From UBA6918 sp040754425 (GTDB lineage Bacteria > Pseudomonadota > Gammaproteobacteria > Burkholderiales > Thiobacillaceae), in assembly GCA_040754425.1 (NCBI GenBank), contig JBFMCR010000012.1, forward strand, positions 1 through 64,000: a stretch of 64,000 nt of DNA, given 5' to 3'. The position numbers and the translations under genes were made by a program. Positions 1-7,279 of this stretch are shown here, in pieces. The stretch's first letter is position 1, and the number at the start of each line of letters is the position of its first letter. The notes beneath the pieces are model-generated. The model was given only the letters and a program-made list of their open reading frames with translations, ran no database searches and was not told the origin of the DNA.

Positions 1-2
1 TT

Positions 3-89
3 CGCGTCATCCAGCGCCGCGCGTATGGACTGCGCGACGAGGAATACTTACGACTCAAGATTCTGACTTGCATGCTGCCTCCGCTCTAA
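3..89 (+). CDS. Transposase C-terminus, ISL3-like (partial)
   Basis: An open frame enters from the left edge and ends at TAA 87-89. Its 28 residues contain RRAYGLRDEEYLRLKIL, which resembles the C-terminal end of ISL3 (IS204/IS1001/IS1165) family DDE transposases as I remember them. Only the tail is present, so catalytic residues cannot be checked. It is followed within 40 bases by a sequence that looks like the terminal repeat of such an element. The family assignment rests on the short motif only. Confidence 0.5.
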   Translation, partial: RVIQRRAYGLRDEEYLRLKILTCMLPPL

Positions 90-97
90 AATGACCG

Positions 98-127
98 AAA
101 ATCACCCACACGACTTCACGAAGACCC
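98..127. repeat. Probable right end of the ISL3-like element
   Basis: Just downstream of the transposase stop the sequence reads, on the minus strand from 127 inward, GGGTCTTCGTGAAGTCGTG. ISL3-family ends typically begin GG.TCTT, so this is probably the terminal inverted repeat. The partner end lies outside the window and the 8-bp target duplication cannot be confirmed. Confidence 0.35.
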
Positions 128-180
128 AATTTTTTGTCTGTTCTTCCGTTACGCATGAACGAAAGCCATCTACAGAGTTT

Positions 181-210
181 GTCACCCCATTGTCACCCCG
201 GCAGGGTGAC
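181..210. repeat. Direct GTCACCCC repeats plus hairpin
   Basis: GTCACCCC occurs at 181-188 and 192-199. The second copy is the left arm of a 7-bp hairpin GTCACCC/GGGTGAC (192-198 with 204-210, 5-nt loop). Short GTCACCC-type repeats next to a tRNA are reminiscent of integrase arm sites at the ends of P4-like islands. No integrase is seen here, so the role is inferred. Confidence 0.35.
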
Positions 211-313
211 AACAAAATAAAACGGATGGTAACGCTTGTTAATAAAAGTCGCTTTAATTATTGTTTTTAAAGTGGTTTTCTGATGATGTTGCCCGGCTGT
301 CGCGGGCAGTAAT

Positions 314-355
314 CCGCTTACAAGGCGGTTGCTCTACCAGCTGAGCTAAAGCGGC
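314..355 (-). pseudogene. tRNA-Thr(UGU) 5' half, truncated
   Basis: Read from 355 downward, the acceptor 5' strand GCCGCTT, a complete D arm (GCTC...GAGC) and an anticodon arm CCGC-CTTGTAA-GCGG with anticodon TGT are all present. Normal tRNA-Thr continues with a variable loop, a T arm containing TTC and an acceptor strand AAGCGGC. Here the sequence diverges right after the anticodon stem. A hairpin TGCCCG/CGGGCA with a 7-nt loop (290-308) lies where the T arm should be, but the loop has no TTC and the following bases cannot pair with GCCGCTT. It is therefore probably not a functional tRNA; the break point fits integration at the anticodon stem. Confidence 0.65.
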
Positions 356-395
356 GTGCGGGTGCGCATTTTACGCGAAAGCTTTGCACTCCGCG

Positions 396-800
396 TTATT
401 TGACGACTTTCAGCCTGGGCCTGCCTTTGGGGGGCTCGGGCGGCTGTTCTTCCGGCGATTCCGTTGCCTGGGAACCAGCCTGGCCTTCGCCGGCCTCAGT
501 TACCTCGAAGTGCATGCCCTGCCCGTTTTCGCGCGCGAAAATGGCGGCGACGCGGTTGACGGGCACGGCGATTTCCTGCGACGCGCCGGAGAAGCGTGCG
601 GAGAACAGAATCCAGTCGTTGTCGATGGCAAGGTCGCGCACGGCGTTGCCGCCGATATTGAGCACGATCTGCCCGTCCTTGACGTAGCCCGCAGGCACCC
701 GGGTGTGCTCGTCGACCTGCACCAGGATGTGAGGCGTGAACCCCGCATCGACGCACCATTCGTAAATGGCGCGAATGAGGTAGGGACGGGTCGAGAGCAT
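396..800 (-). CDS. sspB: ClpXP specificity-enhancing factor SspB
   Basis: This 134-residue protein starts MLSTRPYLIRAIYEWC and has the SspB core (HTRVPAGYVKDGQIVLN, NDWILFSARFSG), followed by an acidic, proline-rich tail ending GRPRLKVVK, the ClpX-docking XB motif. SspB delivers ssrA-tagged polypeptides from stalled ribosomes to ClpXP in the cytoplasm. The ATG at 800 is chosen because homology begins there; the frame is open further upstream only inside sspA. It lies 17 bases after sspA on the same strand, the usual sspAB arrangement. Confidence 0.95.
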   Translation of the reverse strand: MLSTRPYLIRAIYEWCVDAGFTPHILVQVDEHTRVPAGYVKDGQIVLNIGGNAVRDLAIDNDWILFSARFSGASQEIAVPVNRVAAIFARENGQGMHFEVTEAGEGQAGSQATESPEEQPPEPPKGRPRLKVVK

Positions 801-817
801 GAGTCCTTGCTGCCCTT

Positions 818-1417
818 TCACTTGCGCATGGCTTTTTCGGTCGGCGTCATCGCGTCGATGAAGGCGGGACGCGAAAACAGGCGCTCGCGGTATTTGAGCA
901 CGGCCGCCGCCTGCCTGGGCAGGTGGATGTCGTAATGCTCCAAACGCCACAGCAGCGGAGCGATCGCCACGTCGAGCATGGAAAACTCGTCGTTCATCAG
1001 GTACTTCTGCTTCTCCAGAATGGGCGTGAGCTGGGTCAGGCTGTCGCGAATGGCGATGCGCGCAGACTCGGCGGCCTTCTGTCCGCCATGCTCGATGGCA
1101 TTGACCTGCACGAACAGATCGTTCTCGAAATTGTGCAGCACCAGGCGTGCGCGCGCGCGCATGACCGGGTCCGGCGGCATCAGCTGCGGATGCGGGAAGC
1201 GCTCGTCGATGTACTCGTTGATGATGTTGGCCTCATAGAGCACGAGGTCGCGTTCGACCAGCACCGGCACCTTGCCGTAAGGATTGATCACCGCAAGATC
1301 CTCTGCCTTGTTGTGCAGATCGACATCGATGACTTCGAAATCCATGCCTTTTTCGTAAAGGACGATGCGGCAGCGGTGGCTGTAGGGGTCAGTGGTTCCC
1401 GAATAAAGTCTCATCAT
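818..1417 (-). CDS. sspA: Stringent starvation protein A
   Basis: This protein of about 199 residues has a glutathione S-transferase fold, starting MMRLYSGTTDPYSHRCRIVLYEKG with the N-terminal thioredoxin-like half, then an all-alpha C-terminal half (LVLHNFENDLF, LLWRLEHYDIHLP). SspA binds RNA polymerase and affects stress and stationary-phase transcription rather than acting as a GST. GGAA lies about 8 bases before the ATG at 1417, supporting this start over one 54 bases upstream. It lies between petC and sspB in the common betaproteobacterial order petABC-sspA-sspB. Confidence 0.94.
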   Translation of the reverse strand: MMRLYSGTTDPYSHRCRIVLYEKGMDFEVIDVDLHNKAEDLAVINPYGKVPVLVERDLVLYEANIINEYIDERFPHPQLMPPDPVMRARARLVLHNFENDLFVQVNAIEHGGQKAAESARIAIRDSLTQLTPILEKQKYLMNDEFSMLDVAIAPLLWRLEHYDIHLPRQAAAVLKYRERLFSRPAFIDAMTPTEKAMRK

Positions 1418-1460
1418 GAGTCGGATTCCTGTTTCTTGTACGGCTTTAATAATGGCGAAA

Positions 1461-1478
1461 GCCGGACACATGTCCGGC
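1461..1478 (-). terminator. Hairpin between petC and sspA
   Basis: A perfect 8-bp inverted repeat GCCGGACA/TGTCCGGC with a 2-base gap sits 27 bases after the petC stop. On the minus strand it is followed by TTTCGCC, a short U stretch, so it may be a weak terminator or attenuator separating bc1 from sspAB. Confidence 0.45.
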
Positions 1479-1504
1479 TCGCGCGTAATACCCGGCAGAC
1501 TTGC

Positions 1505-2248
1505 TTAGTGCACGTCTTTCCAGAATTCCTTCTTCAGATAATAGGCAATCACGAAGAATATCGACAGGAAGGCCAGCACCAGGAGGCCGGTCTGCATGCG
1601 CTTGGTCTTGGCGGGCTCCGCCATCCAGGCCAGATAGTTCACCAGGTCGCCGACCATGGAGTCGTACTGTGCCTGCGATACGCTGCCCGGCTTGACCAGC
1701 TCGAAGCGGTCGAACACCTCGTGTTCCTTGCCTTCATGGTCGATCACCTTCTTGAAGTGCGCGACCTGCTCGCCTTGCAGCGTGGCCAGCACGTGCGGCA
1801 TGCCGACCTTGTCGAAGGCGATGTTGTTCCAGCCGGTGGGGCGGGACGGATCGCGGTAGAAGCTGCGCAGGTAGGTGTACAGCCAGTCGGGGCTGCGCGA
1901 ACGCGCAATCACCGACAGGTCGGGCGGCGCTGCGCCGAACCACTGCTTGGCGTCCTTGTAGTTCATGGCCACAGTCATGGTATCGCCCACTTTCTCGCCG
2001 GTGAACAGCAGGTTGTTCTTGATCTGCTCTTCAGTGAGGCCGAGGTCTTGCAGGCGCGAATAGCGCATGTAGCTGGCCGAATGGCAGCTCAGGCAGTAGT
2101 TCACGAACATTTTCGCGCCGCGCTGCAGCGAGCCCTTGTCCGACAGGTTGACCGGGGCCTTGTCCAGTCGAATCTCGGCGCCGCCGGACGCGGCGGCCGC
2201 CATGGGCACGAATGCCAACAGGGTGAAAAATTGTTTGATCAGTTTCAT
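1505..2248 (-). CDS. petC: Ubiquinol-cytochrome c reductase, cytochrome c1
   Basis: Cytochrome c1 of the bc1 complex accepts electrons from the Rieske protein and passes them to soluble cytochrome c. The 247 residues show an N-terminal signal sequence (cleavage probably after AAAA), one heme c site CLSCH at 52-56, and a C-terminal membrane anchor (LLVLAFLSIFFVIAYYL) ending KKEFWKDVH. It follows petB with no gap (petB ends at 2249), so the two are co-translated in a petA-petB-petC operon. Confidence 0.96.
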   Translation of the reverse strand: MKLIKQFFTLLAFVPMAAAASGGAEIRLDKAPVNLSDKGSLQRGAKMFVNYCLSCHSASYMRYSRLQDLGLTEEQIKNNLLFTGEKVGDTMTVAMNYKDAKQWFGAAPPDLSVIARSRSPDWLYTYLRSFYRDPSRPTGWNNIAFDKVGMPHVLATLQGEQVAHFKKVIDHEGKEHEVFDRFELVKPGSVSQAQYDSMVGDLVNYLAWMAEPAKTKRMQTGLLVLAFLSIFFVIAYYLKKEFWKDVH

Positions 2249-3502
2249 TTAGCCAGTCACCCTTTCCGGTTCGGGTTTGGTTTTATCGATCTTGGTATAC
2301 CAGGGCATGAGCAGGAAGAACGCGAAGTACACCACGGACAGAATGCGTGCGATCCAGGTATACAGCGGCGTCGCCGGCAGGATGCCGAGCCAGCCCAGGC
2401 CGATGAAGGAGATCACGAAAGCGGCCAGGAACCACTTGTAGATCGGGCCGCGGTAGCGGATGGACTTGACCGGGCTCTTGTCCAGCCAGGGCAGCGCGAA
2501 GAAGATCAGCACGGCCACGCCCATCAGCAGCACGCCGGGGAACTGCGAGCCCAAGAGCGGCGGCACCGCGCGCAGAATCGCGTAGTAAGGCGTGAAGTAC
2601 CACACCGGGGCGATGTGCGCAGGCGTCTTCAGCGGGTCGGCCGGGATGAAGTTGTTGGCTTCCAGAAAGTAGCCGCCCATTTCCGGCGCAAAGAACACCA
2701 CCGCCGAGAACACGATGAGGAAGACCACCACGCCGAGGATGTCCTTCACGGTGTAGTAGGGATGGAAGGGAATGCCGTCCAGCGGCTTGCCGTTCTCGTC
2801 CTTCTTCTTCTTGATCTCGACGCCGTCGGGGTTGTTGGAGCCGACTTCGTGGAGCGCCACCAGGTGCGCGGCCACCAGCGCCAGCAGCACCAGCGGCACG
2901 GCGATGACGTGGAAGGAGAAGAAGCGGTTCAGGGTCGCATCGCCCACCACGAAGTCGCCGCGAATCCACAGCGACAGGTCGTTGCCGATGAAGGGCACGG
3001 CGGCGAACAGGTTGATGATCACCTGCGCGCCCCAGTAGGACATCTGGCCCCAGGGCAGCAGATAGCCCATGAAGGCCTCGGCCATCAGGGCGAGATAAAT
3101 GATGACGCCGAAGATCCAGATCAGCTCGCGCGGCTTGCGGTAGGAGCCGTAGATCATGCCGCGGAACATGTGCAGGTAGATCACCACGAAGAACGCCGAG
3201 GCGCCGGTGGAATGCAGGTAGCGGATGAGCCAGCCCCAGTCCACGTCACGCATGATGTATTCGACGGAAGCGAAGGCCACGGGCACGCCGGCGGCGTTGA
3301 GCGAACCGTCGGGCTTGTAGTGCATGACCAGGAATATGCCGGTCACGATCTGGATCACCAGCACCAGCAGGGCCAGCGAACCGAAGAAGTACCAGAAATT
3401 GAAGTTCTTGGGCGCATAGTACTCGGACAGATGCGCTTTCCAGGTGGCGGTCAGCGGGAATCGGTCGTCGATCCAGCCGAGGAGTTTATGCAAGGCGTTC
3501 AT
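2249..3502 (-). CDS. petB: Ubiquinol-cytochrome c reductase, cytochrome b
   Basis: The 417-residue polytopic membrane subunit holds both b hemes and the quinone sites. Heme-ligand histidines are in RYLHSTGASAFFVVIYLH and in FFSFHVIAVP...AAHLVALH. The Qo-site motif reads PVWY instead of the mitochondrial PEWY, a variant known in beta- and gammaproteobacteria. The fused b6/subunit-IV arrangement is complete to the C-terminal helices (LLMPWYTKIDK). It lies 3 bases after petA and abuts petC. Confidence 0.97.
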   Translation of the reverse strand: MNALHKLLGWIDDRFPLTATWKAHLSEYYAPKNFNFWYFFGSLALLVLVIQIVTGIFLVMHYKPDGSLNAAGVPVAFASVEYIMRDVDWGWLIRYLHSTGASAFFVVIYLHMFRGMIYGSYRKPRELIWIFGVIIYLALMAEAFMGYLLPWGQMSYWGAQVIINLFAAVPFIGNDLSLWIRGDFVVGDATLNRFFSFHVIAVPLVLLALVAAHLVALHEVGSNNPDGVEIKKKKDENGKPLDGIPFHPYYTVKDILGVVVFLIVFSAVVFFAPEMGGYFLEANNFIPADPLKTPAHIAPVWYFTPYYAILRAVPPLLGSQFPGVLLMGVAVLIFFALPWLDKSPVKSIRYRGPIYKWFLAAFVISFIGLGWLGILPATPLYTWIARILSVVYFAFFLLMPWYTKIDKTKPEPERVTG

Positions 3503-3505
3503 TTA

Positions 3506-4111
3506 TCAGGCCCCCACGCTTTCAACTTTGCTGTCGACGCCCACGAGCAGGAGGCTGTCGCTGACGTATTTGTGCGGAGGAATCTCCAGGTTGATCGGAG
3601 CCGGCACCCCCTTGAACACGCGCGCCGCGAGGTCGAAGCGCGAACCGTGGCAGGGGCAGAAAAAGCCGCCGGGCCAGTCGGCGCCAAGGTCGGCTGCGCC
3701 GATTTCCTTGCGGTAGGTGGGCGAACAGCCGAGGTGGGTGCAGATGCCGACCGCGACCAGGTACGCCTCCTTGATGGAGCGGGTCTTGTTTTTGCAATAA
3801 TCGGGCTGTTGCGGCATTTCGGACAGCGGGTCGGCAAGCTGGTCGTCATGCTTGCCAAGGATATCGAGCATCTCCTTGGTGCGATGCACGACCCAGACGG
3901 GCTTGCCACGCCACTCGACGGCGAGAATCGCGCCCGGCTCGATCTTGCTGATATCCACCTCCACCGGCGCGCCAGCCGCCTTGGCGCGTGCGCTGGGAAG
4001 CATGCTTGCGATAAACGGCCAGGCCACGGCGGCAGCGCCGACCGTTCCTACGGCAGCGGTCGCCGCGACCAGAAACTTGCGCCTCTCTCTATCCATTTCT
4101 TGTTGGCTCAT
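3506..4111 (-). CDS. petA: Ubiquinol-cytochrome c reductase, Rieske iron-sulfur subunit
   Basis: This 201-residue Rieske protein has a Tat-like N-terminus (RERRKFLVAATAAVG) that stays as a membrane anchor, and the [2Fe-2S] motifs CTHLGC and CPCHGS. It transfers one electron from quinol to cytochrome c1. The frame is open far upstream, but homology begins at MSQQEMDRERRKF, so the ATG at 4111 is used; MDRERRK 15 bases later is an alternative. It is the first gene of petABC, divergent from the htrA-like gene across 138 bases. Confidence 0.96.
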   Translation of the reverse strand: MSQQEMDRERRKFLVAATAAVGTVGAAAVAWPFIASMLPSARAKAAGAPVEVDISKIEPGAILAVEWRGKPVWVVHRTKEMLDILGKHDDQLADPLSEMPQQPDYCKNKTRSIKEAYLVAVGICTHLGCSPTYRKEIGAADLGADWPGGFFCPCHGSRFDLAARVFKGVPAPINLEIPPHKYVSDSLLLVGVDSKVESVGA

Positions 4112-4213
4112 CACTTCAACCCGATCAGGTAGGTTACAAAATTTCGCTATTCTAACTAATTTCGCATTCTCTCTGGAAGCACGGGCCCGCCATTTGTCGC
4201 ACCTCAGGACGGG

Positions 4214-4219
4214 TATAAT
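4214..4219 (+). promoter_or_regulatory. Probable -10 box of the HtrA-like gene
   Basis: A perfect TATAAT lies 30 bases before the ATG at 4250. No good -35 hexamer is present at 17-bp spacing (CATTTG at 4191-4196); TTGTCG at 4194-4199 gives only 14 bp. Confidence 0.45.
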
Positions 4220-4249
4220 TTCCTTATTCTCCATTGGATGCAGGAACTT

Positions 4250-5422
4250 ATGCGTAAATACTGGCTGTTGTTTGCCCAAGCGGTAACCGTCGCACTGGCT
4301 GTGTTGTTCGTTGCGGCCCTGTTCAAGCCCGAACTGCTGCGCTGGCACCCCGGGCTGACGACTGACGGTCTCACCATACGCCAGGTGGAAAGCGGCCCGC
4401 CTGCCGGCACCACCAGCTCCTTTGCCGAGGCCGCCAGGCGCGCCATTCCGTCCGTGGTCAACGTTTTCACCAAAAAACAGGTGCGGGGCATGCGCAGCCC
4501 GCTGCTGGACGATCCGGTGTTCCGCCACTTCTTCGGCGAGCGTTTCGACCCGCGTCCGCAGGAAGTGTCCAACCTGGGTTCCGGCGTCATCGTCAGCACC
4601 AACGGCTACATCCTCACCAACCATCATGTCGTCGACGGCGCGGACGAAATCCAGATCGCTCTGTCCGACGGGCGTACCCTGCCGGCCAAGGTAGTGGGTA
4701 CCGACCCGGAAACCGATCTTGCCGTGCTCAAGATCGAGGCGACGGGCCTGCCCGCCATCACCTTTGGCCAGTCCGACAGCCTGCGCGTGGGCGACTGGGT
4801 GCTGGCCATCGGCAACCCCTTCGGCGTGGGCCAGACCGTGACGCTGGGCATCGTCAGCGCGCTGGGGCGCTCGCATCTGGGCATCAACACCTTCGAGAAC
4901 TTCATCCAGACCGATGCCGCCATCAATCCCGGCAATTCCGGCGGTGCGCTGGTCGACGCCGCCGGCAACCTGGTCGGCATCAACAGCGCGATCTATTCGC
5001 GCACCGGCGGTTCGCAGGGCATCGGCTTCGCCATTCCGGTCAGTCTGGCCAAGCAGGTAATGGAGCAGATCATTCGCGAAGGCAGCGTGACGCGCGGCTG
5101 GGTGGGCATCGAGGTACAAGACCTGTCCCCCGAGCTGATGGAATCCTTTGGCCTGAAAACCGGCGAAGGTGCCCTGATCGCAGGCGTGCTGAAAAACGGC
5201 CCCGCCGACCGCGCCGGCGTGAAGCCGGGCGATGTGCTGACCGCCGTCAACGGCAAGCCGGTATCCGATTCTTCCTCGCTGCTCAATCTGATTGCCGTGC
5301 TGAAGCCCGGCGATACCGCCAGGCTGTCGGTTTCGCGCAAGAACATGAGCATGGAATTCAACGTCAAGGTGGCGCGCCGCCCGGCGCAGCTTTCCCTGGA
5401 GCCGGAAGACAACACCAACTAG
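4250..5422 (+). CDS. Membrane-anchored HtrA/DegS-type serine protease
   Basis: A single N-terminal transmembrane helix (residues about 6-24) anchors the protein facing the periplasm. A trypsin-like domain follows with the triad His (TNHHVVDG), Asp (ETDLAVLK) and Ser (NPGNSGGAL), then one PDZ domain (GVLKNGPADRAGVKPGDVL). A single PDZ and an anchor resemble DegS/AlgW more than the two-PDZ DegP, suggesting a periplasmic stress sensor or quality-control protease. CAGGAA lies 5 bases before the ATG at 4250; a second ATG at 4238 has no ribosome site. An HtrA gene beside petABC is common in betaproteobacteria. Confidence 0.9.
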   Translation: MRKYWLLFAQAVTVALAVLFVAALFKPELLRWHPGLTTDGLTIRQVESGPPAGTTSSFAEAARRAIPSVVNVFTKKQVRGMRSPLLDDPVFRHFFGERFDPRPQEVSNLGSGVIVSTNGYILTNHHVVDGADEIQIALSDGRTLPAKVVGTDPETDLAVLKIEATGLPAITFGQSDSLRVGDWVLAIGNPFGVGQTVTLGIVSALGRSHLGINTFENFIQTDAAINPGNSGGALVDAAGNLVGINSAIYSRTGGSQGIGFAIPVSLAKQVMEQIIREGSVTRGWVGIEVQDLSPELMESFGLKTGEGALIAGVLKNGPADRAGVKPGDVLTAVNGKPVSDSSSLLNLIAVLKPGDTARLSVSRKNMSMEFNVKVARRPAQLSLEPEDNTN

Positions 5423-5500
5423 GGGTCAGGGGTCAGGGGTCAGGGAGAGTATAGTGTAGCCACCGCCTCACTCTTCACTCCGCTCCTCACTCCTCACCGC
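5421..5500. repeat. Two short heptamer-like tandem repeats at a convergent gene end
   Basis: AGGGGTC is repeated three times at 5421-5441, starting in the stop codon of the protease gene. From 5466 to 5500 a CACTC/CACTCCT-type repeat encodes, on the minus strand, the last residues (RSEERSEE) of the DUF255 protein. Both look like simple-sequence insertions at gene ends. Confidence 0.6.
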
Positions 5501-7279
5501 TTGCCGGTAGGCAAGAATCTGCGTGGGATAACTGAACGGGTCGCGCCCCATCGCGGGCGAGACCCACAGCAGTGCTTCACGCGCACGCCTGTTCAATTCA
5601 TCGTCCCCCAGCCTCAGCGTCGTCCGGATCAGCACCGCAGACGGCGAAGCCACCGGCCCGTCCGCCAGTGCCGCCTCGGGCTGCACCGTCGCCAGCAAGG
5701 CCTGCTTTCCCCTGCGCCATCCCCGGCCGGCCGAGAACTGGCGCCATGCCGACCGCACCAGTTTCAGCGCTTCCATGCGCGCTTCTTCCACACCGGCCGC
5801 CTCGGCGTAATCGAGCAGGCCTCTCGCCACAAATGCATAGTCCTCAAGCTCGGCGCCGGTCAATTTCCTGCCCCTGGCCATGGATTTGTACAGCCCATCC
5901 GCCCCCGTCATCTGCCCGAGCAAGAAGCGATAGGTGGCAAAGGCGGCTTGCCGATAGCGCGGCTCAGCGCGCATGGCGGCAGCCAGCGCCGACAGCGCCA
6001 GGCCGTTCAGGCCAGCGTTGCGCTTGTCGTCCTTGGGCAGGGGCTGGTTCCTGCGCGCCTGTTTGAGTTTGGCGGCGGCCGACTGCAATAACGGCGCCTC
6101 GCCCTTGGCCGGGGCGACCCATTCGGCCGGCAGGTGGCCCAGGTCGAAAGGGGCCGCCGCATCCAGCTTCCATACACGGCGCGCAGCGGCGAATTCGGCA
6201 TCGTTCAGCAGGCGTTTGAGTTCATCCCTGCTCCACAGGTAATGGGCCCCTTCCCTGCCTTCCTCGTCCACCGCCGAGGTGCTGGCGTAAAAACCGTCAT
6301 CGGGCGCGGCCAGCGTATCGAGCATGAAATCGACCGCAAAGAGCGCCACGCTACGATAGCGCGGTTCCTTCAATACCTGTGCTGCCCGCAGATAGACCAG
6401 CGCCAGTTGGGCATTGTCGTAAAGCATTTTTTCGAAATGCGGCGTTTCCCAGCCAGGATCGGTGGTGTAGCGGAAGAAACCACCGTTGACATGGTCCATC
6501 AGCCCGCGCGTGGCCATCTGTTCGAAAGTCAGCCGCAAAAAGCTTTCCAGCTTTGCGTCCGGTTTGGCGGCCTGGAGTTCGAGCGCCAAAGCCAACTGCG
6601 GCACCATGGGAAACTTGCCGACCTCGCCGAAGCCGCCGCGCAGATCGTCCATCTCGGCGCGCAGTTGCTGCAGGAAGCCGTTTTCCCAGCGCGCGAGCTG
6701 GGCCGCATTCAGGTTCTGGCGCTGCCATTCCTGCCTGCCTGCCGGACTGGCTTCGCGGGCCAGCTTCTTCACGCCGGCGCTGTCGGCTTTCCAGCGCTCG
6801 GCGAGCCGCTTCAGCACTTCCCTGAAATCCTCGGGCGGCGCGTACAGCACGGCATAGGCCGGGTAACCCTCGGGCGTGACGAAGGCGTTGAGCGGCCAGC
6901 CCGAAACCTTCAACAGCCGCGCGGTAAACGCCTGCAGCGCATCGTCCAGGCCGGTGTTGAGTTCGCGGTCGACCTTGACCGGGATGAAGTCGCGGTTCAG
7001 GAGTTCGGCGGTCTCCCCGTTCTTGTAGGACTCGCGCTGCATGACATGGCACCAGTGGCAGGCGTAGTAGCCGACCGACACGAACAGCAGCTTGTTCTCG
7101 CGCTTCGCGCGCGCCACGGTCTCTGCGTTCCATTCCTGCCAGGCGACAGGGTCGCTTCCATGCAGGGCGAGATACGGAGAGGGATGGCCGGCGAGCCGGT
7201 TTTTCAGCCTGGGCGGCTCAGCCTGGGCCGCGCCGAAAAACAGCAACAGGAAAACCCAGACTACAAGCTGTTGCGCCAC
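5468..7279 (-). CDS. DUF255 thioredoxin-fold / alpha-toroid protein
   Basis: This 603-residue YyaL/SSP411-like protein has a hydrophobic N-terminus (LVVWVFLLLFFGAAQA, probable signal peptide), a DUF255 thioredoxin-like domain with the signature CHWCHVM, and an alpha/alpha-toroid domain (GGFFRYTTDPGWETPHFEKM, YDNAQLALVYL) like that of glycosidases and epimerases. Its substrate is not known. The GTG at 7279 is the only good start and lies inside the end of zwf (19-base overlap), with AGGA just before it, so translation is probably coupled. The C-terminal RSEERSEE comes from a simple repeat. Confidence 0.85.
   Translation of the reverse strand: MAQQLVVWVFLLLFFGAAQAEPPRLKNRLAGHPSPYLALHGSDPVAWQEWNAETVARAKRENKLLFVSVGYYACHWCHVMQRESYKNGETAELLNRDFIPVKVDRELNTGLDDALQAFTARLLKVSGWPLNAFVTPEGYPAYAVLYAPPEDFREVLKRLAERWKADSAGVKKLAREASPAGRQEWQRQNLNAAQLARWENGFLQQLRAEMDDLRGGFGEVGKFPMVPQLALALELQAAKPDAKLESFLRLTFEQMATRGLMDHVNGGFFRYTTDPGWETPHFEKMLYDNAQLALVYLRAAQVLKEPRYRSVALFAVDFMLDTLAAPDDGFYASTSAVDEEGREGAHYLWSRDELKRLLNDAEFAAARRVWKLDAAAPFDLGHLPAEWVAPAKGEAPLLQSAAAKLKQARRNQPLPKDDKRNAGLNGLALSALAAAMRAEPRYRQAAFATYRFLLGQMTGADGLYKSMARGRKLTGAELEDYAFVARGLLDYAEAAGVEEARMEALKLVRSAWRQFSAGRGWRRGKQALLATVQPEAALADGPVASPSAVLIRTTLRLGDDELNRRAREALLWVSPAMGRDPFSYPTQILAYRQAVRSEERSEE

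Noticed and set aside
923..4132. A 1,069-codon open frame on the plus strand
   Set aside because: It runs antisense to sspA, petC, petB and petA. The translation is rich in His, Gln and Arg with no domains, a normal by-product of GC-rich coding sequence.
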